Source: Panax quinquefolius (Eukaryota > Streptophyta > Magnoliopsida > Apiales > Araliaceae). Taken from it: a stretch of 64,000 bases of DNA. The DNA is taken from positions 62,001 to 126,000 of the forward strand of contig JAINUW010000268.1 of assembly GCA_020205615.1 (NCBI GenBank), written 5' to 3'. How positions within the stretch are numbered: the first letter of the stretch is position 1; each line of letters begins with the position of its first letter. The notes under the pieces are model-generated. The model made no database searches. It saw nothing but the letters and a program-made list of their open reading frames with translations, and was not told the origin of the DNA. Made by a program: the position numbers and the translations under genes. Shown here piece after piece: positions 24,129 through 35,916 of the stretch.

Positions 24129-26417
24129 TTTACGAGGATTATGATGAAAGTCATAATAAAAGCATTGGACTAATGAAAATCATGGGTATATGAAGTATTA
24201 GTAAGTTTTATGATGAGTTATGTTGGTTATTATGTGAAAACATGAAAGTTTCTTAGAAATCACAAAGAGTTGAAAATCAGATTTTAGTGAAAACGTAACA
24301 TAAAATTCAATTGACCATATCTCCTATTATATTTTGAATTTTGAATGTGGTCAAGTCCTAGAGTTAGATCTATGAGTTACCTAACTAATCCAAGTGGAAT
24401 TACTGGAAAAGGTGTTGTAGATTTTTGTGTGGACTGATTTTAGCAAAGGAGTGCAAAGTTGCAAAAACAGAAAAAGCTTCTGCCATGATTTTAGAGAGGC
24501 TGTTTCGGCCACTTAAATTATGAGAGAAAATTCTGGCCTTTTGGGACATGAAAGTATATGGTATAAAGTACCTCCTGTCAAAAATGAGCTCATTCGACTT
24601 AAAATGAGCAAGTTATGACTATTTCAATATTTAGGTTTTTCTCGGCGAAAAATGCTATAACCTGAGTTCTATAACTCCGATGACCATGAAATTTAAACTG
24701 GAGACTCACGTTAACATGTGTAAGGTCCTGCCAAGATTTGGGAATTTTGGAGTTAAACTTGAGGTAGCTAATTTCTTAAGGAATTAATTAGAAATTGATT
24801 TTTGAAAATAGTAAATGAATTTTAAAAATTACGAGAAAATATATTTTCATTATGGGACTATATTATGCTAAATCCCAGAAAAGAAATATTTTTGGGACTG
24901 ATTTGGTATTTTCATAAAAATAGTTTAGTTACTTAATATATGAGTTAAATATGTTATGTGAAGTAACAAAGTTGAAAATAGGATTTTATGGCTAGAGAAT
25001 CCTATATAGAGTATATGCATATTTTTTTGAGGATTTGATAATTGGTGATGATATCTTATGAGTATGGCATTTTTGAATGATTAAATGCATTATATGGTAA
25101 AGCGTAAACAATTGAGATAAATTGTTTATAAATTTAAGAAGTGATTAAAATATTGTTATAATATTAATGATATTAGATTATAAGATTATTAAGTGATTGA
25201 TAACATGTGGATATTCTTGAATCTGGATAAATTATATTATAAATGTTTAATATTTATCCTTTATCTTATTTGATTGATTCTTTATATCATTATCCTCATG
25301 TTTATATTATGTTGAAAGTCATCGTGGCTGTAGAAAGCATAGATGGACTTGGTATGATTATGACCGTGGATTGTTTAAGTATAATCATAATCAGTAATTG
25401 AAAACACAATTATCTTTGGCCGTAGTGCATGGATAATTTGTGGTCGTGATACTAATGAATATCCTTAGCCTGTAGTGCAGGGATGATTCGACGATGTGGA
25501 TTAATTATTGAGCTGAGTCTCAGCAATGAAATATTAATTCATGGATGTGTTCAAAGTCATCGTCGCTTTACGTGCATAGATGGACTTGGTATGATTATGA
25601 CCGAGGATTTTTCGGTATAATCATAACCAGTAATTGAAAACACAATTATCTTTGGTAGTAGAGTGCATGGATAATTTGTGGTTGTGATACTAATAATGAA
25701 TATCCTTAGCAGTAGCGGGGATGATTGACGAGGTGGATTAATTATTGGTGAGTCTCAAAGAATGAAATATTAATTCATGGATGTGTTCAAAGTCATCTGT
25801 GGCTTACGTGCATAGATGGACTTGGTATGATTATGACCAGGGATTTTTCGGTATAATCATAACCGTAATTGAAAACACAATTATCTTTGGCCGTAGTGCA
25901 TGGATAATTTGTGGTCGTGATACTAATGAATACACGATTATCTTTGGCCGTAGTGCATGGATAATTCGTGGTCGTGATACTAATGAATATCCTTCGGCCC
26001 GTAGTGCGAGGATGATTCGATGATATGGATTAATTATTGAGCTGAGTCTCAGCAATGAAATATTAATTCATTGATGTGGTAAAAGTCATCTTTGGCCGTA
26101 GTGCATTGATAGACTTGGTATGATTATGACCACGGATTATTCGGTATAATCATGACCGTAATTGAAAACACGAGTATCCTTAGCCAGTAGTGCATGAATA
26201 ATTCATGGTTGTGATACTATTGTCGAGTCTCAAAGATTATTGGTTTTACTGATTTGTATATCCTTGGCCCAGTAGTGCAAAGATAAATTGTTAATGAATA
26301 TCTTTGGTAGGATTGCAAAGATGAATTTAATGTTTTAAGCGATAAAGGTATTCAATGTATCCTCATCTCTTTATATCATATCGTACATTACCCTAATTTC
26401 GAGGGCTTAAATTCCAT
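24129..26417 (+). other. non-coding and tandem-repeat tail of internal copy 2
   Basis: Copy of 17306-19594. The first half matches 33276-34420. The second half is an array of the CTTACGTGCATAGATGG / GGTATAATCAT units. No ORF of note. Confidence 0.7.
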
Positions 26418-26429
26418 AAGGAGGGAGAT

Positions 26430-28842
26430 TGTGAGACCTTGATTTTATCAATAAAGATTTAAATTTTGTCGAAATAATTTTTAATATTATGATGTGAATT
26501 TGAGATAAATATTATAGTTGTGGGTAGTATTTATAAATTTTACAAAGTATGCAAGTGGTTATATTATATTCGATTGGTCTGGGGAATATTAGGTTTAGCG
26601 GGGAATATTAAGCACAACTACTCAATCATTGGTGGATCATACAATGTAAATTATTGTCGGATTGAAACGACAAAAATATTTTATTGAAATAACGGCGGAA
26701 GTTTTATCGTGGTTATTGTTGAACTACTCGGTAGTAAAAAGTACAAGAATAATGCGTGTGGTTGCATAGTAGCAATACCTGTATTGATTATTGATGCTTA
26801 TGTGAGAAGTCACTCGGTTTGATTCCATTATTGTCGATTAATAATATGAATTATTATAAGCGATAATGACGCTTTTGTTTTATTCGTATTATTAACGTAA
26901 TAAAAGCGAAACATCTTTTTATATAAAATAGAATACTTTATTAAAGTTATTCTATAAATAGAATATATTATATTTTATTATGCATAGTGTTGAATAGTGT
27001 TTTTGCATAGTGTTTTGCATAGTATTGCATAGTATTTGCATAGTAAAATGTTTTATATAAATAGAATATATTATATTTTATTTAAAAGATTTTTCTTTAA
27101 ATATGGACCGTCGATTAAAGTAAATCAATCGGGACCGCTCATGGATTAGTTACTTATGCATTCCATTTTCCTATAAATAGAAGCTCATTCCTTCATTATT
27201 TTCTTATTTAATTCATTGAAACTCTAGAGAGAGAAATTATAGAGAGAAGTTTATAGAGAGAAAGTTATAGAAAGAAGAAGAGTATTCTCGCTACTTCACC
27301 ACTTCTATATTGAGTTTCTTTTACGGTAAGTGGGTGTTATTCTTTCTTCTTGAAGAGAACTTTTGTTATTCCATTCATTATTATTACGTTGGAATAACTT
27401 TGTAAAAGTGGCATACCCTATACATAACTTTGATACGGCATACCCTATACTTGGTGAAATCCTTATGTTATTCCATTGCTTATTATTACATTGGAATAAC
27501 TCAGTATACTGCTGATTTACCCTATACTTGGTGACATTCTTTTATTATTACATTGGAACATCCATGCATGTGTTTTACAGGACTGGTTCCATTTTTTATT
27601 ATTCTGTTGGAACATCACATTCGTGTGTTTTACAGGACAATTGGTTTAAAATCTTTATCATTACATTGGAATATCCTATCTGTGTGTTTTTTACACCGGA
27701 TCTGGTTCCATCTTTATTATTACATTGGAACATCCCGCTTGTGTGAATTTCACCGACCGTTCCGTTATTATTATTCCTGTTGAATAACCGTCTATGCGAA
27801 GTACCGCATGCATGGTGATTTCTTTTGTTATTCCATTCTTTATTATACCCGGTTGGTTAAAACTTTGACTTCTATACTCCATGAAATTAGTAGAATATCC
27901 TTGATATTTGCGTTTCATCCAAAGATCTTTTCATGGAAATATTCTTCCGATCATTCTTGAATTTTACTCTGAAAACAAAGATCATGTTGATAATCTGGAC
28001 GTTAATAATTCATGGATTAAATAATTCTTGAACTTGTTTTATTGAATTACTATGTCATTGTCATCATCCTCATGTTATATTATGTTATCTTTGGCTTACG
28101 TGCATAGATGAACTTCGATATAATTATGACCGAGGATCATTCGGTATAATCATGACTTGATATAAATGATGTGACAAAAGTCCTCGATTGGCTGTAATGC
28201 AAATGATGGATAGTTTTTGGTATGATTATGACCAGGGGTGATTCGATATAGTCATGACCATTGATAACTTGATGAAAATCCTGACCGTGGTATTGAGGAT
28301 GATTAGATGTGGTGGTTTATTTATTGTCGAGTCTCGTGATAAAAATTGATGAAAACCTTTAAAACCTAAAAGATAGTAGATTTTATTCTCTACTTGACTC
28401 TTTTAATGGATTGCATATTCATTGCAGATTAAACTGGTTGTCTATTGTATTTTATCGCTTTAACATCATTGAAGGCTAATGATAATTTATTCTCGCATTA
28501 TCTTAGTCATAATATTTCTTCTTTGGGCTAGTTGAGCTCACCCTTTCTTTCACCGTTTCTTCGTGAAATGAGAACATAGCTGGGACGAGTCGGGGAATGA
28601 AGTAATGGTCCAGAGGATAGCATTAGTAGTCCTCACTATTCTGTGAAATAGTGTGATATTAATTGTAATAAGGACTCCTTTTGAGTTTGTATAATATCTA
28701 GTAGACAATATTTGTATTCAAACTCACAGTTTATGTCGTATTGTACATTTACAGTTATATTAGTAAGTTGTATTTGAATTTATGTACCATGTAAGTGGCG
28801 ACCCAAGATGGGTGACGTATACCTAATTTTGGGGGCGTCACA
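26430..28842 (+). repeat. LTR 3 (right end) of the three-LTR element
   Basis: Begins TGTGAGACCTTG and ends GGGGGCGTCACA, followed by target duplication ATAAT. TATA box at 27171-27180. The best-preserved right terminus of the three LTRs. Confidence 0.88.
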
Positions 28843-28847
28843 ATAAT

Positions 28848-28965
28848 AGTAACCAAAACAAAATAATTTAGTAACCAAATCATAATATAATAATAACCAA
28901 AACAAAATAATTTAGCAACCAAATCATAATATAATAGTAACCAACACACATTGTAATAGTAACCA
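28848..28965 (-). repeat. GGTTAC array (minus sense), MULE sequence between two insertions
   Basis: AGTAACCAAA repeats resume directly after the three-LTR element and stop where CACTA-type sequence starts. A CAAAATAATTTAG-AACCAAATCATAATATAATA unit is repeated twice. Confidence 0.75.
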
Positions 28966-28979
28966 AATTAACGCCTATG

Positions 28980-29325
28980 ACTATAGTGCCGTCGGCATTG
29001 AGGTTATTGGCGACGACGATGCCGTCGGTAAGATTGTCGCCTCACAGGTCATCGCCCCTAGTTCCCGCCACCAGCCGTCGGCATCATTATCATTGGCGAT
29101 GGGACTCATTGGCGACGGTACAACGTCAATACTGACGGACCGAGCGACGACGAGGCTGTCGACAAAGACTAAATGAATTTTTTGAGGGAAAAACTCATTC
29201 CCGACGGCGAGCCCGTAGGCCATGACTTTATAGCCGTCGGCAATGACTTTTTACTTATGACTGTCGCTATATGTCATTGGCGACGGCACTGCCGTTGCCA
29301 TTACCCCCGTCGGCAATGACTATAT
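28980..29325. repeat. CACTA 3' subterminal repeats
   Basis: GC-rich island with repeated GTCGGCAATGAC, TTGGCGACGG and GCCGTCGG words in both orientations. Such clusters in En/Spm elements are sites for the TNPA-type protein (established for maize En/Spm). The short ORF across it is compositional. Confidence 0.75.
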
Positions 29326-29547
29326 ATATTTTGAATTTTTTTTTATAATTTCAAAATTTCCCTGTTCATTTACAAATATAAACATACACCTGTTATAACA
29401 ACCATCAAATAATAAGCAAATATCATACAAATCACCATTCAAATAGTAATCCAAATCAAATATATAGATCAAAAATATAATGGTCGTCGATACAACTCAA
29501 AAACTGTACAAGTACATACATGAAACTCAGAATATAACATAAACTAA
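29326..29547. other. CACTA 3' non-coding spacer
   Basis: AT-rich sequence between the subterminal repeats and the last exon. No feature seen. Confidence 0.5.
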
Positions 29548-29740
29548 CTACAACCCGTCGCATGTCTCCTCGTCATCGACTCGGCGGTCATCACCCTTTA
29601 CTGGAGGAGGCTGCTCATCATCAACTCGACGGTCATCGCCCTGTTCTCGAGGAGGCTGCTAGTCATCAGCTCGGCGGTCATCACCAGTGCCTCCACCTCC
29701 ACCTCCACCTCCACCTCTATGAGTCTTGTCAACAAGAGAC
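29548..29740 (-). pseudogene. last exon of the CACTA second gene (Gly-rich, GDDRR repeats)
   Basis: After an acceptor-like TTTTTTTAG, the minus strand encodes a Gly run (from a CCACCT repeat) and three imperfect repeats of about 14 residues around GDDRRVDDEQPP, ending in TAG at 29550-29548. One in-frame stop interrupts the first repeat. This is probably the C-terminus of the Transposase_24 protein. Confidence 0.5.
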
Positions 29741-29810
29741 TAAAAAAATTAAAATATTAATAACAAAGTCAAAATGAAAACATATTTACATTATTTTAGT
29801 TTGTGTTCTT

Positions 29811-30594
29811 CAAGTTAGGCGGACGGGACTCGAACTTGAGCTCCGTATATCAGAATCAAGTCCCATCAGTTATAACACGTGTCTATTGCCTATGCGGTGC
29901 TATTGCCTGTGTTTGCGTGTCATTTGGACGACCGGGGCAGGTTTTGGTCTATTTTTCGACTATTTTTCTAAGTTTTCTCAAGTTAGGCGGACGGGACTCG
30001 AACTCAGGCTCCATATATCGGAATCGAGTCCCGTCAATTGTAACGCGTGTCTATTGCCTATGCGGTGCTATTGCCCGTGTTTGCATGTCGTTTGGACGAC
30101 TGAGGTGGGTTTTGGTCTCTTTTTCGACTATTTTTCTATGTTTTCTCAAGTTAGGCGGACGGGACTCGAACTCGGGCTTTGTATATCAAAATCAAGTCTT
30201 GTCAGTTGTAACGCGTGTCTATTGCCTATGCGGTGCTATTGTCTATGTTTGCGTGTCGTTTGGATGACCGGGGCAGGTTTTGGTCTCTTTTTTGACTATT
30301 TTTCTAAGTTTTCTCAAGTTAGGCGGATGGGACTCGAACTCGAGCTCCGTATATCAAAATCGAGTCTCGTCAGTTGTAATATGTGTCTATTACCTATGCG
30401 GTGCTATTACCTATGTTTGTGTGTCGTTCGGACGATCGAGGAGGGTTTTGGTCTCTTTTTCGACTATTTTTCTAAGTTTTCTCAAGTTAGGCAGACGGAA
30501 CTCGAACTCGGGCTCCGTATATTAGAATCGAGTCCCGTCAGTTGTAACGCGTGTCTATTGCCTATGCGATGCTATTTCCTGTGTTTGCATGTTA
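29811..30594. repeat. 168-bp tandem array, five units, each with an inverted repeat
   Basis: Units start at 29811, 29979, 30147, 30315 and 30483 (exact 168-bp period; the last is incomplete). Each has GACGGGACTCGA and, about 25 bp on, its inverse TCGAGTCCCGTC. The arms are perfect in unit 2 and diverged elsewhere mainly by C-to-T/G-to-A changes. Because 168 is divisible by 3, long plus-strand ORFs appear, but they are repeat artefacts. The array sits in a presumed intron of the Transposase_24-like gene (donor at 30664, acceptor near 29741). Confidence 0.9.
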
Positions 30595-30664
30595 ACTAGT
30601 TATTTGACAGTTTATATAAGTAATATAATTACAAATAAGAAAAGACATCAATAATATGTTTTAC

Positions 30665-31131
30665 CTGTCCAATATGTGGAGGAAAGATGTTGGCCAAGAC
30701 AACATCACATACACGAATGGCCTCTCCGGACTACACCCATGAGGTCGTCAGCGGCAGCTGTAGGATCGATGGAGCCGTGGACAACCTCTTGAGCAAGCTG
30801 ATAGATCCATTCGCGTGATGGTGTGCCTTACTTCATGACACTGCTCGCCATGCACCCCTCTATGATCCATCTGAAGAAGTCGTCAGATAATGAAGGGCCG
30901 GTGCCTGATCCACTCGCACCACTACCTCCGGTGGGTGGGTGACGTCGAGATCTCGTAGCAGGGACTATAGTGTAGGCTGGGACACGGGGAATGCCCACAA
31001 CTCTATCCTTCTTCGCCCCCCTGTAGCCTGCAGCCAGTCCTCCATCTCCTCATCCTCACGCTTAGCATCAGCCACTGGAGTGTCACCTCTCTGGCTGCTC
31101 CGGACCACAGAAAGGTCCTCGAACCGTGTCT
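30665..31131 (-). pseudogene. Transposase_24-like (TNPA-type) protein, exon
   Basis: Minus strand, between a TTTTTTCAG acceptor (about 31132) and a GTAAAAC donor (30664). It encodes TRFEDLSVVRSSQRGDTPVA, EDEEMEDWLQATGG, then a Ser/Gly-rich stretch. Two stops (after SSVMK and after RRGHSCM) mark it as a pseudogene. Assigned to the Transposase_24 gene by position and style, not by a strong motif. Confidence 0.55.
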
Positions 31132-31684
31132 GAAAAAACACAAAAATAGTTGAAAAGCAAGAATTACACAAAAAAATACAAAAGAATTTCAAAGCCATCA
31201 AATACATACTAAATGAAATGATTAAATTACTTACCGTAATGCGCTCTACCTCAGGTGAGATATGTGAGACCCCGAATTTTATGAAATGAAAGTATTCAAT
31301 TTTCTTATAATTATTCTATTTAGTAAATGGTTAAATTGATAAAAGGTTAAAGTTAAGGGTGATATGTGAAAATTTGGCAAAGTAAGCAAGTTGCTATAAA
31401 ATAATCGGTGGTAAAATACGCGTGGTTGCATAGTAGTACACGGTATTGATTATTGATGCTTAAGTGAGAAGTCACTCAGTTATACTCAATTATTGCTACA
31501 GTAATTGCTGCATCACATCTCTCATATTATTGATTCGATTATTATCACAGTATCATATGCATAATATGATATATTAATAAATCAATAATTGAGACGACAA
31601 AGTTATTCATATTATTAAATTGCAATATTTACAATGTGCAGAAGTTACATCGAGGAGAGGTTTGGTCTCCTAATTGCTTGGCGT

Positions 31685-31704
31685 GATAAGGAGAAATCCT
31701 TATC
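31685..31704 (+). other. perfect hairpin with GAAA loop in the LTR U3 region
   Basis: GATAAGGA-GAAA-TCCTTATC, an 8-bp perfect stem with a GAAA loop. It lies in a block of about 90 bp (CGAGGAGAGGTTTGGTC to GGAAAGCC) conserved in the other LTRs at 57541-57640 and 63035-63125. Confidence 0.75.
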
Positions 31705-31884
31705 GGAAAGCCCCCTCTTTCCTAGGAACGACCTGGTTGTTAAATATTGTGAATTATAATATTAATGATGAATAAGTTCGTGTTGATTAAAGATGAAATT
31801 GATAGTTCCATTGTGTGGGAATTATTAGTGTTAGTAGAAATCGATATTTAATTCGATAATAATTGATGTCTGGAGGTTATATTG

Positions 31885-32125
31885 TTCACTCGGGTATTTG
31901 GGACACTTTTCGTGTCAGAGTACTATTCACGAGTTACTATTCACCCAATTATTATTCACTCTAGCATTATTCACTCGGGTATTTGGGACACTTTTTGTGT
32001 CGAAGTACTATTCACGAGTTACTATTCATGAGTTACTATTCACCCAATTACTATTCACTCTAGCATTGTTCACTCGGGTATTTAGGACACTTTTCGTGTC
32101 GGGGTACTATTCACGAGGTACTATT
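31885..32125 (+). repeat. TACTATTCACGAGT minisatellite in LTR U3
   Basis: Repeats of TACTATTCAC and ACTCGGGTATTTGGGACACTTTTCGTGTC. The same words occur inverted at 56390-56630 and 62035-62230 in the two right-hand solo LTRs. Confidence 0.8.
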
Positions 32126-32446
32126 CACCCGAAAAATATATTTCTTTTCGATCCAAATCATTTTTGGGTACAATATTATTTCATGAGGAGATGTGCTAAT
32201 TTTTCAGACCGTTGGTTGAAATTATAATAGTAAATCAATATGGATCGTTGGTTTAAAGTTTTAATATATTGATCGCTGGTTTAAAGTTTTAATAGTAAAT
32301 CAATATGGATCGCCGGTTTAAAGTTTTAATAGTGAATCAGTATGGACCGTTGCTTTAAGTTTTAATAGTAAATCAATATGGACCGTCCGTTTAAAAGTAA
32401 ATCAATCTGAACCGTTCATGAATTAGTTACTATTCAGTCCATTCTC

Positions 32447-32456
32447 CTATAAATAG
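32447..32456 (+). promoter_or_regulatory. TATA box of the 31263-36111 LTR
   Basis: CTATAAATAG followed by a GAGAGA-rich leader, the same arrangement as in the three-LTR element. Confidence 0.6.
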
Positions 32457-32639
32457 AAACTCATTTCTTCATTATTTCTTACGAATTCATTGAAACTCTA
32501 AAGAGAGAAATTATAGAGAGAAAGAAGAAGAAAAGTCTGCTACGTCACTTTTTCAATATCCAGTTTCTTCTAAGGTAAGGGATATTATTTGTTGTACTCG
32601 TAAGGGGTATTATTTCTTTCGTATTCATGAAGAGAGCTA

Positions 32640-33240
32640 TTGTTATTCCGTTACTTATTATTCTGTTGGAATAATCTGTATACGCGGACTACCGTATACA
32701 TGGTAAAATTCTTCTGCTATTCCATTCTTTATTATTATGTTGGAATAACACATCATCTGATCTACCGCATATATGGTGAAATTCTTCTATTATTCCATTC
32801 TTTATTATTATTATGAATATCCTATACATGCGTTTACGCGTGACACAGTTCCATTATTTATTATTATGTTGGAATAAACACATGCATGTGGTTTATCGCA
32901 TGCATGGTGAATTCTTTGTTATTCCATTATTTATTATTCGTTGGAATATCACGGATTACGCTGACACGGTTCCATTCTTTATTATTACATTTGTTCACAT
33001 TTGCAAGGATTATTGACACGGTTCATTCTTTATTATTACATTGAGAATGCGCATACATGCGATCTATCGCATGCGTGGTGAATTCTTGATTATTCCATTC
33101 TTTATTATTCTATTGAGAATAAACATGCATGCGATCTATCGCATGCATGGTGAATTCTTCAGTTATTCCATTCTTTATTATTCTGTTAGAATAACCTGTC
33201 TATGTGGATTACCACATGCATGGTGAATGATCCTTTGTAT
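32640..33240 (+). repeat. minisatellite of about 60 bp downstream of the TATA box
   Basis: Repeated TTATTCCATTCTTTATTATTxxGTTGGAATA blocks alternating with TATCGCATGCATGGTGAATTC-type blocks. A diverged version of the array at 13850-14180. Confidence 0.75.
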
Positions 33241-35562
33241 TCATTCCTTATTAAATTGTGGAAATGATCTGTTTACGTGGATTATGATGAAAGTCATAAT
33301 AAAAGCATTGGACTGATGAAAATCATGGGTATATGTAGTATTAGTATGTGTTATGATGAGTTATGTTGGTTATTATGTGAAAACATGAAAGTTTCTTAGA
33401 AATCACAAAGGGTTGAAAATCAAATTTTGGTGAAAATGGAACATGAAATTTAATTGACCATATCTCCTATTATATTTCAAATTTTTGAGTGTGGTAAAGT
33501 TCTAGAGTTAGATCTATGAGTTTTCTAACTCATCTAAGTGGAATCACTTTGGAAAAGGTGTTGTAGATTTTGTATGGTGATTTTTAGAAAGGAGTCAAAA
33601 GCGCAAAGTACCAAAAGATCTCGCTTGAGAAATTTAAAAGGGCATTTTCGGCCACTTAATTTTGTGAAAAATTACGTCCTTTTGGGACATGGAAATATAG
33701 GGTATAAAGTACCTCTGTCCAAAAATGAGCTCATTCCGACTTAAAATGAGCAAGTTATGACTATTTCAATATTTAGGTTTTTTTCCGAAAAAAATGCTAT
33801 AACCTAGGAGTTCTATAACTCAGGATGACCATGAAATTTAAACTAGAAGCTCACGTTAACATGTGTAAGATCCTGCCAAGATTTGGGAATTTCTGGAGTT
33901 AAACTTGAGGTAGCTAATTTCTTAAGGAATTAATTAGAAATTGATTTTTGAAAAATACTTAAGTGAGTTGAAAAATTATAAAAAAATACTTGTTGTGTAT
34001 GAAATATATGTATATATGTTTGGACAAAGGATAGAAAAATAATAAGTTGATTTGGTAATTTTTCATGAAAATAGTTTAGTTACAAATTTATGAGTTAAAT
34101 ATGTTATGTGAAGTTGAAGAATTGGTAAATAGGATTTTAAAGCTTGAAAATCCTATATAAGGTATATGCAGATTTTTGATGAGAGATTTGATCATTGGTG
34201 ATGAAATCTTATGAGTTTGGCATTTTTGAATGATTAAATGCATTATTTGGTAAAGTGTAAATAATTAAATTAAATTGTTTATAAGTTTAAGAAGTGATTA
34301 AAATATTGTTATAATATTAACAATATAAGATTATGAGTTTATTAAGTGATTGTTAATATTTGGATAAATTTAAAGTCTTTAATATTTATCCTTGTTTTCG
34401 TTGATTAATGCTTATATCATTGTCATCATCCTCATGCTTATATTATGATGAAAGTAAATCTTTGGCTTACGTCGTAGATGGATTTATTGATTATTGGTTT
34501 TCTGATTGTATATCTTTGGCTTACGTGCAAAGATGAACTATTGATTGATGAATATCTTTGGCTTATGTGCATAGATGAGCTATTTATTGGTATAATTATG
34601 ATCGGGGATCATTCGGTATAATCATGACCGTAATGTTATAGATGATATGGTAAAAGTCCTCATTGGCCCGTATTGCATTGATGGGCGAGTTATTGGTATG
34701 ATTATAACCGAGGATTATTCGGTATAATCATGACCATTGATGATTACATGAATATCCTTGGGTAGTAGTCGAGGATGATTCGATGATGTGGATTATTTAT
34801 TGTGAGTCTCATCGATAAAATATTAATTATACACTTTTGATTCGTAAAAGATAGTAAATATCATGCTCTACTTGACTCTTCTAAAATACAGTTGTATGTC
34901 TTTGGCCTGTAGTGCAAAGATGAATTTATTAGTATGATTATGAGCAAGAATTGTGATTTGGTATAACCATGATTTTTGATGTTTCAGGTGAAGATAGGTG
35001 ATGAAAATTATCTTCGTCCTGGGTACGAAGAGGAATTTAGAATCACGACTATGATTATGAGTTATTCATATGATTGTGGACATGAATTGTTGATTGATGT
35101 TACAGGGATAAAACATTATTGGTGAACTTTTAACATGGAGAAGATAATAGACCTGATGGTCTATTTGACTCTTCTAATGGATTGCTCGTTCTGCTGCAAC
35201 TATGGTTGAAATTTTTTATCATATACCATATGTTCTAAATCTCTAATTTATTACTGATGAAGGCTATTGATAATTTAATTATCTTTGGTCATGATATTCT
35301 TTATTCATTGGTTGTGCTCACCCTTTTTGCTTCACAATTCCTTTAGGGTAATAAGAGTGTAGTGGGAATTGAGCGGGGTAATGAGGAGAATAGAGCGATT
35401 GGTCTATAGTTGTTGAGGTTCTCCCTAAATAGTATGGAAATAATTTTATTGAGAACTTTAGATAAGTGTGTTGTATTGTATACGTCATTTGTATTTAATT
35501 TTGGTGAACCGAATAGGGTGAGGTGAACCTAACCTTGGAAGGGTGTTTTGCCACTATCATAC

Positions 35563-35916
35563 AAGATGTCTAATGACATACAACTTCGTGTTATCATAAG
35601 ACAGGGTTGTGCACATCCACTTGCTGAGTATATTTATGAGCACTACCTATATGATCTTAGAGTATATTTGAAATATAATTCTCACTTGGAGACAACTGAG
35701 ATAATTATATGTCAGGAGAAGACTCACCATTGGAAAGAAGATGATAGCAATCTTCTTATTTTTCTTTGGGGTCTATTAGGTCAATCAAGGATAATTCTGT
35801 GGACATATGATATCTATCATAACCTAGACGCATGGCCTCCCATGTATGAAGGTTTCCTTGAGCATTTCCCAAAGATTTTAATTTCTAAAACAGTTATTGA
35901 CTGTACTTTTATGTAA
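35563..35916 (+). CDS. unrecognised ORF inside the LTR-type insertion
   Basis: An ATG (35563, context ACAAGATGTC; an earlier in-frame ATG is at 35548) opens a frame of about 117-122 codons ending at TAA (35914-35916). The product is mixed hydrophobic/charged with no motif I know (contains WKEDDSNLLIFLWGLLGQ and NLDAWPPMYEGFLEHFPK). The other LTRs in the window have no matching segment at this position, so it may be a captured gene fragment. No direct sign of expression. Confidence 0.3.
   Translation, partial: KMSNDIQLRVIIRQGCAHPLAEYIYEHYLYDLRVYLKYNSHLETTEIIICQEKTHHWKEDDSNLLIFLWGLLGQSRIILWTYDIYHNLDAWPPMYEGFLEHFPKILISKTVIDCTFM

Larger units (their letters stand above)
12765..28842 (+). mobile_element. 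Ty3-type LTR retrotransposon with three LTRs and two internal regions, no complete pol
   Basis: Order: LTR 12765-15192, internal 15193-19605, LTR 19606-22009, internal 22010-26429, LTR 26430-28842. The outer ends are TGTGAGACC and GCGTCACA, flanked by the 5-bp duplication ATAAT (12760-12764 and 28843-28847). There is a single duplication for the whole array, so it behaves as one insertion unit. Each internal region starts at a primer-binding-like site and ends at a polypurine tract, and holds a gag with zinc knuckle, an aspartic-protease remnant and the first residues of RT. The rest of pol is missing. Non-autonomous. It sits in a ULP-like gene intron of the MULE. Confidence 0.9.

Noticed and set aside
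28966..28990. Exact CACTA 3' terminus with a 3-bp duplication
   Set aside because: Sequence near 28975 (TATGACTATAG) does not match CACTACAAG well, and the bases flanking 44314 do not give a matching triplet. The border is left approximate.
30147..30315. tRNA-like T-arm (GTTCGAGTCC on the minus strand) in each 168-bp unit
   Set aside because: No matching acceptor stem, D-arm or anticodon arm at proper spacing. The motif is part of the 12-bp inverted repeat.
29803..30599. Long plus-strand ORFs (up to 237 codons) across the 168-bp array
   Set aside because: 168 is a multiple of 3, so any stop-free frame in one unit stays open in all. The product is a simple repeat with no domain and lies in a presumed intron of a minus-strand gene.
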